Source: Bacteroidota bacterium
Lineage (GTDB): Bacteria > Bacteroidota > Bacteroidia > Bacteroidales > Prolixibacteraceae
NCBI GenBank assembly: GCA_023251435.1
Contig: JAHEYU010000008.1
Coordinates: 29,287 to 93,286, forward strand
DNA length: 64,000 bases
Direction of reading: 5' to 3'
Made by a program: the position numbers and the translations under genes. A model generated the notes under the pieces. It was given only the letters and a program-made list of their open reading frames with translations, had not been told where the DNA came from and made no database searches. How positions within the stretch are numbered: position 1 is the stretch's first letter; each line of letters begins with the position of its first letter. Positions 27,010-35,524 of the stretch are shown here, piece by piece.

Positions 27010-27017
27010 CAAAGATA
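27010..27017 (-). promoter_or_regulatory. -7 box for the S46 peptidase
   Basis: On the minus strand this reads TATCTTTG, an exact TAnnTTTG match 58 nt upstream of the start codon. Confidence 0.55.
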
Positions 27018-27085
27018 AAAATGAGATATGATCGCCTTCCTAAAATTTCAATAGTAATCCTTCAGGAAGGGATTATTAAACAGAA

Positions 27086-27120
27086 AAGGGGTTCAGACCA
27101 ATCGATCTGAACCCCTTCAA
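27086..27120 (-). terminator. Terminator after the sugar isomerase-like gene
   Basis: Perfect 12-bp stem AAGGGGTTCAGA/TCTGAACCCCTT with an 8-nt loop, followed on the minus strand by a T-rich run. It separates this gene from the S46 promoter. Confidence 0.8.
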
Positions 27121-27143
27121 TCATATAAGATATTTCTTTTCGG

Positions 27144-28043
27144 TTAAACCAAAATCTTTGTTGTAAGATTGCTGATACTTACTTCCAAAGCTTCGAATGG
27201 TTTTCCACTTCCCTGGTTGTCGTCTTCAACAAAAGTATATTTTGCTCCGGCAGTTTCTTTGGCGGCAAGAATAGTTTTGAAATCAATCAAGCCGGCGCCA
27301 ACGCTGCAAATATCATCTTTAACCACATCAAAATATGGTGCATTGTTGATGCTCATATCTTTCAGGTGCAAAAGCTGGAAGCGTCCCGGATATTTGTTGA
27401 ACATTGCTACCGGATCTTGCCCTGCTTTCGTTGCCCAAAAGAGGTCTAATTCCATGGTAATTAGATTAGCGTCCATTTCAGGCATGAAAATATCATAATA
27501 AGGAACAATTCCATCGATATTGGCGAATTCAAAATTATGGTTGTGGTATCCAAACTGAATACCAACTTCCTTCATAATTTCACCTACTTTGTTCCAGTCA
27601 CCAATCATTCTTTTATAAGTTTCGATGGTGCGATCCTCGTCGTTAACCCAAGGCTGAATGCAATATTTTACGCCAAGTTCGGCATGGGCATCAGCCATAA
27701 TTTTTGCAGTTTCAGTTGTAATTCCCTGTGCTTCAACCGCAGCATGGCTACTGATAATATCCATTCCTAAATCGGTAACAATTTTCTTGAATTCGGCCGG
27801 TGCGTAACTGTAAAATTTACCATCTGCATATCCGGCAAGTTCCAGATTTTTAAATCCCATATCGGATAGTTTTTTCAATGATCCCAAAGCATCGGCTGTC
27901 ATGGCATCGCGAATGGAATAAAGCTGTAAACCAACACCAAAGCTTTTACGGTCGGCAACAGTTTTGCAGCCAGCTGTACCAAGCAGCATCATACCGATAG
28001 ATCCGGCGGCTGAAATTTTCAAGAAGTTTCTCCTGTTTTGCAT
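27144..28043 (-). CDS. Sugar phosphate isomerase/epimerase-like TIM barrel, Tat lipoprotein
   Basis: A 299-aa xylose-isomerase-like TIM-barrel protein. The N terminus NRRNFLK is a twin-arginine motif, and lipobox GTAGC places a lipidated Cys near residue 26, so it is exported. Acidic and His metal-ligand candidates lie on barrel strands (GYHNHNFEF, MELDLFW, LLHLKDM, FVEDDNQGSG). Exported members are common in Bacteroidota near Gfo/Idh/MocA proteins and are thought to act on sugars or polyols in the periplasm. The reaction is unknown. It stands alone between two divergent or terminated units. Confidence 0.82.
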   Translation of the reverse strand: MQNRRNFLKISAAGSIGMMLLGTAGCKTVADRKSFGVGLQLYSIRDAMTADALGSLKKLSDMGFKNLELAGYADGKFYSYAPAEFKKIVTDLGMDIISSHAAVEAQGITTETAKIMADAHAELGVKYCIQPWVNDEDRTIETYKRMIGDWNKVGEIMKEVGIQFGYHNHNFEFANIDGIVPYYDIFMPEMDANLITMELDLFWATKAGQDPVAMFNKYPGRFQLLHLKDMSINNAPYFDVVKDDICSVGAGLIDFKTILAAKETAGAKYTFVEDDNQGSGKPFEALEVSISNLTTKILV

Positions 28044-28301
28044 AGTTTGTGATTATTTGTGGATTAAGTTTAATTTGCTCAGAAACGATAAAAATAATAC
28101 TCTCGTGCTAAGCGACAAAACTATCCAGATAAAAATTACATTTTAAATTCCCGAAGTTCTGTTTTTTCAGGTCTGAAGGCAACTTTCAAATTGAATTCAG
28201 ATCGTTTCTGATGACGCAAAACCAAAAAAGCTTAGCTTTGCGCACTCTAAAACTTCGCACTATCGTGCCGCATAAAACTGAAACTTTGAACTTTACATCC
28301 C

Positions 28302-28634
28302 ATGAATGATTTTTATGAGCAGGTATATGAGGTGGTTCGCTTAATTCCCTCTGGAAAAGTAACCAGCTATGGTGCGATAGCCGCATTTCTGGGCACGGCT
28401 CAATCGTCGCGCATGGTTGGCTGGGCAATGAACAATGCTCATGTTCAGAAAAAATATGTACCGGCTCACAGAGTGGTAAACCGAAACGGACTACTTACCG
28501 GAAAACATCATTTTGGCACTCAAACCGCTATGCAGGAATTTCTGGAAGCAGAAGGAATCCGCGTGGTTGATGATCAGATCATCGACTTTAAAAAGCACTT
28601 CTGGAACCCGCTGACTGAACTTGCAATGGATTAG
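28302..28634 (+). CDS. Alkyltransferase-like (ATL) DNA-binding protein
   Basis: A 110-aa protein of the MGMT C-terminal domain family. The alkyl-acceptor motif PCHRV is replaced by PAHRV (Ala55), so it cannot accept alkyl groups. It has the helix-turn-helix and Arg finger (SSRMVGWAMNNAH). ATL proteins bind O6-alkylguanine, flip it, and hand the lesion to nucleotide excision repair. Length is typical of ATLs, which lack the N-terminal MGMT domain. It lies 81 nt upstream of the mrp gene on the same strand. Confidence 0.9.
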   Translation: MNDFYEQVYEVVRLIPSGKVTSYGAIAAFLGTAQSSRMVGWAMNNAHVQKKYVPAHRVVNRNGLLTGKHHFGTQTAMQEFLEAEGIRVVDDQIIDFKKHFWNPLTELAMD

Positions 28635-28715
28635 TTTGTTTCAATTTGGTTGTGATCAGATGAGTTAATTGCAGATTATAAAGACACAAAAATAAATGAC
28701 CAAATACATTTAAAA

Positions 28716-29831
28716 ATGACAGACATACCACGTAAATTAATTGTTCCAAAAAATATTACCGATGCTTTGCGCAATGTGAATTTCCCCGGAAGCGACAAGG
28801 ATGTTGTTTCGCTCGATATGGCCCAGGAAATCCGTGTAGCAGGTAAAAAAGTTACTTTTTCGCTCGTATTTCAGCGATCGGACGATCCGAATATGGCTGC
28901 CGTTATTGCTGCATGCGAAGAAGCCATATTAAACTATGTTGGTCCTGAAGTTGAAATAAAGGGAAACATTACGGCCAAAGCTGTTCACCAGATGGAACGC
29001 CCCATTTTGCCGGGCGTAAAAAACCTGATAGCTGTTGCTTCAGGAAAAGGTGGTGTGGGGAAATCGACTGTTTCGGTAAATCTTGCAGTGGCATTGGCCA
29101 AAACCGGCGCCAAAGTTGGGCTGATTGATGCCGATATTTTCGGGCCATCGCTTCCCAAAATGTTTGGTGCCGAAGATATTAAGCCTGCCGGTGTTCGGGT
29201 TGACGGAAAAGAACGGATTCAACCGATTAAAAAATTTGGGGTCAATTTTCTTTCGATCGGCTTTTTTGTTGCCACCGAAGATGCTGTTGTATGGCGCGGA
29301 CCAATGGCTTCGAACGCTCTTAAACAGCTGATTACCGATGGCAACTGGGGAACGCTCGATTACCTGCTTTTCGACCTTCCTCCCGGAACCAGCGACATTC
29401 ACCTTACTTTGGTACAAACGGTTCCGGTTACCGGAGCCATTATTGTAACCACTCCGCAAGATGTGGCTTTGGCCGATGTGATAAGGGGTGTAAACATGTT
29501 TAAAGGAAAAGGTGTAGATGTTCCGGTGCTCGGATTGGTCGAAAATATGGCATGGTTTACTCCCGAAGAACTTCCGGAGAACAAATACTACATTTTCGGT
29601 AAAGACGGAGGTGTGAAAATGGCCGAAAATCTTGGTATTCCTTTACTGGGACAAGTACCGATTGTGCAAAGTATCCGCGAAGGCGGCGATTCGGGAAATC
29701 CTTCAGCTCAAGACGAAAATTCGGTTATTGGTAAAGTTTTTACTGAAATTGCAGCCAATGTAATTCGAGAAGTGAATAACCGGAATGAAAGTCTGGATCC
29801 AACAATTAAAGTGAAGGTATCGCGTAAATAA
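28716..29831 (+). CDS. Mrp/NBP35-type P-loop ATPase
   Basis: A 371-aa Fe-S cluster carrier-like ATPase. An N-terminal DUF59/MIP18 domain (about 1-85) is followed by the P-loop GKGGVGKST with the deviant Walker A first Lys, then [10 protein letters not shown] and the DLPPGTSD signature. The CPxC motif that holds a bridging cluster in many Mrp proteins is absent; [15 protein letters not shown] is found at that place, as in other Bacteroidota members. Cluster binding is therefore uncertain. A clear terminator follows. Confidence 0.9.
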   Translation: MTDIPRKLIVPKNITDALRNVNFPGSDKDVVSLDMAQEIRVAGKKVTFSLVFQRSDDPNMAAVIAACEEAILNYVGPEVEIKGNITAKAVHQMERPILPGVKNLIAVASGKGGVGKSTVSVNLAVALAKTGAKVGLIDADIFGPSLPKMFGAEDIKPAGVRVDGKERIQPIKKFGVNFLSIGFFVATEDAVVWRGPMASNALKQLITDGNWGTLDYLLFDLPPGTSDIHLTLVQTVPVTGAIIVTTPQDVALADVIRGVNMFKGKGVDVPVLGLVENMAWFTPEELPENKYYIFGKDGGVKMAENLGIPLLGQVPIVQSIREGGDSGNPSAQDENSVIGKVFTEIAANVIREVNNRNESLDPTIKVKVSRK

Positions 29832-29862
29832 TACCCAATACGACGTTCGGGATAAATAATAC

Positions 29863-29908
29863 AACGGAACATCAGGCAAATCAACAGCCGGGTGTTCCGT
29901 TCTTTTTT
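29863..29908 (+). terminator. Rho-independent terminator after mrp
   Basis: Perfect 9-bp stem AACGGAACA/TGTTCCGTT followed by a run of six T. Confidence 0.85.
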
Positions 29909-29952
29909 ATTTCTAATTTAAATGCTACTCCGCTATAATTGGATTAAATTTT

Positions 29953-29960
29953 TAATTTTG
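29953..29960 (+). promoter_or_regulatory. -7 box for the ROK kinase
   Basis: TAATTTTG matches TAnnTTTG, 65 nt upstream of the ATG at 30025. Confidence 0.5.
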
Positions 29961-30024
29961 TTCGCGTACAAAAACAACATGTATAAACCAATACAATCAA
30001 TTAAAAACCTTATAAATTGATAAA

Positions 30025-31002
30025 ATGAAGAACGTAGCAATTGGAGTCGATATTGGCGGAACAAACACTGCCATCGGTGTAGTAGACGATTTAGGAAATG
30101 TAATGGTGAAAGACAACATTACAACTCCTTCGCATGGTGATATCGACCGGTATATCGACGATTTATCTTTAGCTATCAAGGAACTGATCAAATCAGTAAA
30201 ACTCCTGAATGCCGATATTGATATTCTGGGAATCGGAATAGGTGCCCCCAACGGTAACTATTATACCGGAACCATCGAATATGCGCCAAACCTCTCGTTT
30301 AAAGGCGTTGTGCATCTGGTTAAATTACTAAAGCTTAAATTTCCTGAACTTCAGGCTATTGCATTAACAAATGATGCAAATGCCGCAGCCATTGGCGAAA
30401 TGATTTATGGCGGTGCAAAAGGAATGAAAAACTTTGTGATGTACACCCTCGGAACTGGTGTTGGAAGTGGTATTGTGGTTAATGGCGACCTCGTTTATGG
30501 TGCCGACGGATTTGCAGGAGAATGCGGACATACCACTCTTATTCCGGGTGGACGCGTTTGCGGATGCGGCGCACTGGGCCATCTCGAAGCCTACTGTTCT
30601 GCTCCCGGAATGAAACGTACTGCTTTTGAGCTGATGGTGAAATACAATGCCACCGATAGTTTGCTGGCCGATAAATCATTCGTTGAACTCGATTCGAAAA
30701 TGATTTTTGACGCTGCTGAAAAAGGTGACAAAGTTGCCAACGAAGTATTTGAAATGACCGGAAAATGGTTGGGACAAGGTTTTGCCGATACTGTTCATCA
30801 CCTTAGCCCTGAAGCAATCTTCCTTTTTGGCGGACCAACAGCTGCCGGCGACTATATTTTCAAGCCAACCAAAGAAAGCATGGAGCATCATTTACTCCCG
30901 ATTTTCCAAAATAAGATTAAAATCCTGCCATCGCAGCTAAAACCCGGCGATGCAGCAATTGTTGGCGCAAGTGCGTTGGTTTATAAAGAACTCGAAAAAT
31001 AA
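30025..31002 (+). CDS. ROK family sugar kinase (glucokinase-like)
   Basis: A 325-aa ROK protein without a DNA-binding N terminus, so a kinase and not a repressor. The phosphate-binding GVDIGGTNTA is at the N terminus, the catalytic Asp is in LTNDANAAA, and the ROK signature is GECGHTTLIPGGRVCGCGALGHLEAYCS-like, split here across residues 165-195. The third Zn cysteine of the CxCGxxGC motif is His. The probable reaction is glucose to glucose-6-phosphate with ATP; other hexoses or amino sugars are possible. It is monocistronic with its own terminator. Confidence 0.88.
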   Translation: MKNVAIGVDIGGTNTAIGVVDDLGNVMVKDNITTPSHGDIDRYIDDLSLAIKELIKSVKLLNADIDILGIGIGAPNGNYYTGTIEYAPNLSFKGVVHLVKLLKLKFPELQAIALTNDANAAAIGEMIYGGAKGMKNFVMYTLGTGVGSGIVVNGDLVYGADGFAGECGHTTLIPGGRVCGCGALGHLEAYCSAPGMKRTAFELMVKYNATDSLLADKSFVELDSKMIFDAAEKGDKVANEVFEMTGKWLGQGFADTVHHLSPEAIFLFGGPTAAGDYIFKPTKESMEHHLLPIFQNKIKILPSQLKPGDAAIVGASALVYKELEK

Positions 31003-31057
31003 ATATTCGATATATTGCTGATTTACAACTATTAACGATCAGCTTTTCAAAAATCAT

Positions 31058-31096
31058 AAAAGGGAAGAACTGCCATTTTGGTGTGTCTTCCCTTTT
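31058..31096 (+). terminator. Rho-independent terminator after the ROK kinase
   Basis: AAAAGGGAAGA pairs perfectly with TCTTCCCTTTT around a 17-nt loop. Confidence 0.85.
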
Positions 31097-31181
31097 CTAA
31101 TTTTTGCTAATAATTGTTAATATTTAAGGTATTCCAATTCAATTTTCATAGCTTCACCAGCCAAACAGAAAAAACAGAGGC

Positions 31182-31994
31182 TTGAAAAACATAAAAACAT
31201 ACATCTATTTCTGCATTATTCTGCTCATTTCGATGAGTATTTTTTCCGTAAAAACGTTTGCAGCAGCGCTGAAAAAAGTAAAATACAACTACCTGATATC
31301 TGTTCCTGAAGATTATCACAAAGAACCCGGTAAAAAATGGCCGGTCATTTTTTATCTGCATGGGCGCCATGCAAGCGGTACAAATCTTAAAAGTCTGGAA
31401 CGTTATGGTCTGCCATATTACCTTAAGACAGGTAAGAAAATCGACTTCATTGTTGTTTCGCCGCAATGTCCGTGGGGAAAGAATTGGTCTTCGGAAGATT
31501 GGTTTAATCCGGTTTACGACGAAGTGGCTTCTAAATTGCGCGTTGATGACGCCCGTGTTTACCTGATGGGAATGAGCATGGGAGGCTATGGAACCTGGTC
31601 ACTCGCCAACCGGATGCCAGACCGGTTTGCTGCCATTTCGCCCATGTGCGGAGCGGCAGATGTGAAATGGGCAGACAGACTTAGCAAAATACCAACCTGG
31701 GTTTTTCACGGAACCGCCGATAATCAAATCCCAATCAGCAAATCGGAAGAAATAGTAAAAGCTATAGGAAATAAAAATGCGAACCTTAAATATTCACGTC
31801 TCATCAATCAGGGGCATGATATCAGTAAGCAATTCAATAATGATGAAATATATGCATGGTTCAAACAATTCTCACTCGAAAGGAAACAATTCTGGGAAGA
31901 ACCACTGCCATTCATGAAAATGATTGCAGCTAAAAAGGTAACAGCAAATCCTCCTGAAAGACAAAAAAGCAACTCCATCGCCTCGGTTCATTAG
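31182..31994 (+). CDS. Secreted alpha/beta-hydrolase, esterase-like
   Basis: A 270-aa hydrolase of the dienelactone/feruloyl-esterase-like group. TTG at 31182 is the best start: it gives a signal peptide (KNIKTYIYFCIILLISMSIF, cut near residue 26), while the next ATG falls inside it. The nucleophile is Ser in GMSMGGYGTW, the acid is Asp in GTADNQIP and the His is in NQGHDI. IFYLHGRHASG supplies the oxyanion loop. It probably cleaves esters of plant or microbial polysaccharides in the periplasm. No operon partner; the stop is followed by a long inverted repeat. Confidence 0.8.
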   Translation: MKNIKTYIYFCIILLISMSIFSVKTFAAALKKVKYNYLISVPEDYHKEPGKKWPVIFYLHGRHASGTNLKSLERYGLPYYLKTGKKIDFIVVSPQCPWGKNWSSEDWFNPVYDEVASKLRVDDARVYLMGMSMGGYGTWSLANRMPDRFAAISPMCGAADVKWADRLSKIPTWVFHGTADNQIPISKSEEIVKAIGNKNANLKYSRLINQGHDISKQFNNDEIYAWFKQFSLERKQFWEEPLPFMKMIAAKKVTANPPERQKSNSIASVH

Positions 31995-32025
31995 CTGCCA
32001 TACCCTGCCTGCAAAGGCAGAAATT

Positions 32026-32117
32026 GTTTCTACCACAGTTTACCCAGATAAGCACAGATTGAAAACTCATTTGATTGTTTTTAATCTATGAAAATTAGTG
32101 TAATCTGTGGTAGAAAC
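32026..32117. repeat. 92-bp inverted-repeat element
   Basis: GTTTCTACCACAG (32026-32038) and CTGTGGTAGAAAC (32105-32117) form a perfect 13-bp terminal inverted repeat. The inner arms continue as an imperfect match (CAGATAAGCACAGATT against AATCTATGAAAATTAGTG). It lies between two convergent genes and probably belongs to a dispersed palindromic family. Confidence 0.65.
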
Positions 32118-32137
32118 TTTTGTTTTCTTACTGCAGA

Positions 32138-34381
32138 TTAATTCTTTTTATGCGACCAGCCAGTTTGAAGCCCAATCATAAAATAGATCAGTGCCACTAC
32201 CCCGGCAGCAAATATTGTATCGCCCACTATTCGCATCCAGCGAAGTGTGGCCATCCAGGGCAACTGCAGAAAATCAGCAGAACGTGCATACCACAAGCCA
32301 TGTTTCACACTTGCCCATGTTTGAGCCAGACCTATGGGTAAAACACTGATCAGGACCATGAGCAGCAAGCCAATATTAATAGCCCAAAACGAGAGTTTAA
32401 TGACTTTATCGCTCCACTCATTTTTGTGGTTCATTTCACGCAGTACAAACAAAGTCAAACCGATTCCCAGCATACCGTAAACGCCAAACAAGGCGGTATG
32501 AGCGTGTACCGGAGTGGTATTGAGTCCCTGCATGTAATACAATGCAATAGGCGGATTAATCACAAACCCGAAGATTCCGGCGCCAAGGAAATTCCAGAAA
32601 GCGACTGCCAAAAAGAAATTGATCGGCCATCTATAGGCTTCCACCCAACTCGCCGCTCTCTTAAGTTGGAGGTTGCCCCATGCTTCAAACCCGATCAGAA
32701 TCAGTGGAACTACTTCCAGGGCGCTGAAGCTTGACCCGAGAGCCAGTATGGAGGTTGGTGTTCCGGAGAAATAGAGGTGATGAAAGGTTCCGAGAATTCC
32801 TCCAAAAAGGAATACGATGGTCGAAAACAGCACAGTCGTGGTGGCGTATTGTACCTTGATAAGTTCCATGCGCACGAACAGATAAGCTATGATAACCGTA
32901 GCAAATACTTCGAAGAAGCCTTCGACCCAGAGGTGAACCACCCACCAGCGCCAGTATTCGGCAATGGCAAGGTTTGTATGTTGACCCCACATCATTCCGG
33001 CGCCGTAAAAACCGGCAATGGCAATACACGAAATCAGAAATAATATTAACAACTGCTTGCTGTCTGAACGACCTTTCAAAGCTGGTACAATGGCACGGGT
33101 CATCAGGAACAACCACAAGAACAACCCAACCAGAAGGAAAATCTGCCAAAAACGGCCAAGATCCACGTATTCATATCCCTGATGTCCAAACCAGAAGTTG
33201 GTCACATAACCCAGTTTCTGCATAATGGCCATGAACTGTCCGGCCATTGATCCGCCGACAATAATCAGAAGTGCAATGAACAGGAAGTTGACTCCCCAAA
33301 CCTGAAATTTAGGATCTTTTCCACCGATGGCCGGAGCAAAGAACAGCCCTGTTGCCAGCCACGAGGTTGCAATCCAGAAAATTCCCATCTGAACATGCCA
33401 TGTTCGCGACAACGAATAGGGCAGGTAGTCGGCCAGATTAAAGCCGTAAAAGGCAGTTCCTTCCACGCCGTAATGGACTGTAATGATTCCCATCCCTATC
33501 TGAACAAGGAACAAGAGCATCACCACATAGAAATATTTCAGCGTTGCCTTCATCGAAGGAAGTATTTGCAACCCTATTACGGGATTCGTGGCTGGAATCG
33601 TGTCAGATAATTCTTCATGACGGTTCGACACATAATACCATGTCAGCAGTCCAATTCCTGCCAGCAAAATAATCACACTGAAACCTGTCCAAAGTACCAG
33701 CGCGCTTGTTGGCCGGTTACCCACCAACTCCTCGGCTGGCCAGTTATTGGTATAGGTGATGTCTGAATCAACGCGGTTGGTGGTCGTGGCCCATGATGTC
33801 CAAAAGAAAAAGCTAGCCATCTTTGCCATTCTATCTGCATCCTTTACCGTATTGGCGGGCATTCCATAAGCTTCGCGAAGCGCATGCTGGTCAACGCCAT
33901 CCATAAACAGTTCGGTGTAAAATTGCTGAACCAGGGCAATTGCTTCGGCTCTGTGGTCAGAAACTACCAAATCGCCACTGCTTACATTGTAGGTGTTTTT
34001 GCGAATCTCGCTTTGCAGTCTGGCTTTTAATGCAGCTTGCTTCTCTAAATCGAGCTTTGCAAATTCAGTACTGTCGTCAACAAAGGCAAAATGATTTAGC
34101 ATGGCAATTGCTTCTTTGTGAAGCCAATCAGCTGACCAATCGGGTGCCTGGTAAGCTCCATGTCCCCAAATTGACCCCAGTTCCTGTCCGCCAATTGATT
34201 GCCAAACATTTTGTCAATCCTTGATATCCTGGGCTGTAAACAATACTTTTCCTGAAGTGGTAACAACCCTTTCAGGAATTGGGGGAGCCTTGCGATAAAT
34301 TTCACGGCCAAAAAATAGCAGTACGGCAAATGAAATAACCATTACGGCCGTAAAACCAATCCATAATTTTTTTGTACTCAT
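32138..34381 (-). pseudogene. norZ: Quinol-dependent nitric oxide reductase with in-frame TGA
   Basis: One reading frame of 748 codons encodes a single-subunit NO reductase (2 NO to N2O with quinol electrons) in the inner membrane. It is interrupted by one TGA at 34214-34216. Upstream codons 34381-34217 give the N-terminal TM helix and FTAQDIKD. Downstream the same frame continues QNVWQSIGGQELGSIWGHGAY into the 14-helix core with heme and FeB ligands (VVHLWVEGFFEVF, HHLYFSG, PVHAHTALFGVYG). Homologues have Gly at the stop, so GGA to TGA fits. The first internal ATG downstream is 34102, which would drop the cytochrome-like periplasmic start. Either the gene is freshly broken, read through, or a base is wrong. 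It is divergent from an NsrR-like regulator. Confidence 0.85.
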
Positions 34382-34423
34382 AGAATTTTTGTTTAGAAGA
34401 TAATAATGTCCACAATTCTTTTG

Positions 34424-34467
34424 CAAATGTAAAAATTCAAATGTAAAAAGCATATATTTGTGGAGTA
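34424..34467 (-). promoter_or_regulatory. NO reductase promoter region and candidate Rrf2 operator
   Basis: On the minus strand two TACATTTG boxes (34424-34431 and 34438-34445) match TAnnTTTG. Just upstream, GTGGA (34450-34454) and TCCAC (34463-34467) form an inverted repeat with an 8-nt spacer. It lies between the divergent norZ and rrf2 genes and is a plausible binding site for the encoded NsrR-like protein. Confidence 0.5.
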
Positions 34468-34577
34468 TTTTATCCACTATAGAGTAAAATAATTTTTAGA
34501 TGCTGATTATTAAAGCCATCAAACTTGAAAGCGAACTCATTAATGCGTAATTTTGACCGAAAATCTTAAAATCTTCT

Positions 34578-35027
34578 ATGCTATCAAAAGCCGCTGAATA
34601 CGCGATACGATCCATGGTTTATATATGGATGATGAATCAACAGGGCACGCGCCCCGGTTACCGCACCATTGCTACTGAAGTTGGCTCACCAGAGCACTTT
34701 ACGGCAAAAGTGCTTCAAACCATGACGCGTCACAATTTGGTTAAAGCAGGAAAAGGCCGTGGAGGAGGTTTCTATTTTGAAAATCCGGAAGAAGAACTTC
34801 CTGTTTTTGAAATCATAAAGGCAATCGATGGCGAGAAGTTTTTCAGCAGTTGTGCCTTTGGTTTCGAAAACTGCAACTGCAGCAATCCTTGTCCGATGCA
34901 CGATGAGTTTAAACTTGTGCGTGATAATTTTTCTGAAATGGTTTTTAAAATAACTGTTCAGTCGATGGCTGAAAAGATTATGAATGGAACGGCCTCACTG
35001 AATCAAAAACTGAATGCTGCTATCTGA
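34578..35027 (+). CDS. Rrf2-family regulator, NsrR-like
   Basis: A 149-aa Rrf2 regulator with an N-terminal winged helix (about 1-65) and a Cys cluster Cys92, Cys99, Cys101, Cys105 (SCAFGFENCNCSNPCPMH). NsrR of Streptomyces uses cysteines at very similar positions (93, 99, 105) to hold an NO-sensitive Fe-S cluster. Divergent placement from the NO reductase supports an NO-responsive repressor role; this is inference from context plus the Cys pattern. yidD follows 21 nt downstream and may be co-transcribed. Confidence 0.85.
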   Translation: MLSKAAEYAIRSMVYIWMMNQQGTRPGYRTIATEVGSPEHFTAKVLQTMTRHNLVKAGKGRGGGFYFENPEEELPVFEIIKAIDGEKFFSSCAFGFENCNCSNPCPMHDEFKLVRDNFSEMVFKITVQSMAEKIMNGTASLNQKLNAAI

Positions 35028-35048
35028 AAAGTAGATTAAAATACTGCC

Positions 35049-35300
35049 ATGCAACAAATTGTAAAATTCATATTTAAAATACTTGGCTGGGTGCTGATGC
35101 TTCCCATCTATTTTTACAAGTTTGCCATCTCGCCATTTACTCCGGCATCGTGCAGGCACGAACCAACCTGTTCGCAATATGCCATCGATGCGATTAAAAT
35201 TCACGGACCATTCAAAGGCTTTTGGCTGGGCGCCCGACGAATTTCCAAATGCCACCCCTGGGGAACGCATGGTTATGATCCGGTTCCGCCGAAGAAGTGA
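35049..35300 (+). CDS. yidD: Membrane protein insertion efficiency factor YidD
   Basis: An 83-aa protein with the family hallmarks [43 protein letters not shown] and a terminal GYDPVPPK. YidD is a peripheral inner-membrane protein that helps YidC insert membrane proteins. It is normally near rnpA and yidC; here it sits behind an Rrf2 regulator, 21 nt away. Length is typical. Confidence 0.95.
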   Translation: MQQIVKFIFKILGWVLMLPIYFYKFAISPFTPASCRHEPTCSQYAIDAIKIHGPFKGFWLGARRISKCHPWGTHGYDPVPPKK

Positions 35301-35398
35301 TCAGTCGCAGTTGCCAGTTTTCAGAAAGGAAGAGTTAAAGTGGTCAGTCGCAGTCGCCAGTTCCCAGAAAGGGTGGGTACAATTTGTACCCACCCTTT
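35301..35398. repeat. Short tandem repeat followed by 31-bp palindrome
   Basis: Two near-identical 29-bp copies (35301-35329 and 35344-35372) begin TCAGTCGCAG and end CAGAAAGG. They run into a perfect palindrome at 35368-35398 (15-bp arms AAAGGGTGGGTACAA and complement, 1-nt centre). It lies directly after the yidD stop and may serve as a terminator or be an intergenic repeat. Confidence 0.65.
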
Positions 35399-35474
35399 GG
35401 GTAGAAACTGCTGGTGGTAAGCAAAAATCCACAATTGTAACCCACCAATGATACTTCTTTCCCGGAAATCAAAC

Positions 35475-35502
35475 TATCTTTGGTTTTGAATGTTTAAACA
35501 TT
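35475..35502 (+). promoter_or_regulatory. znu promoter with overlapping palindrome
   Basis: TATCTTTG at 35475-35482 is an exact -7 box. AATGTTTAAACATT at 35489-35502 is a perfect 14-bp palindrome covering the expected transcription start. It is a candidate operator for a zinc-responsive repressor (Zur/Fur type), upstream of znuA at 35525. Confidence 0.55.
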
Positions 35503-35524
35503 TCTGATTTTTAGTTTTTAGTTC

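Noticed and set aside
34214..34216. UGA as a sense codon (Gly as in some candidate phyla, or selenocysteine)
   Set aside because: Many genes here end in TGA at the expected family length, and no SECIS-like element or Sec-type active site applies at this place.
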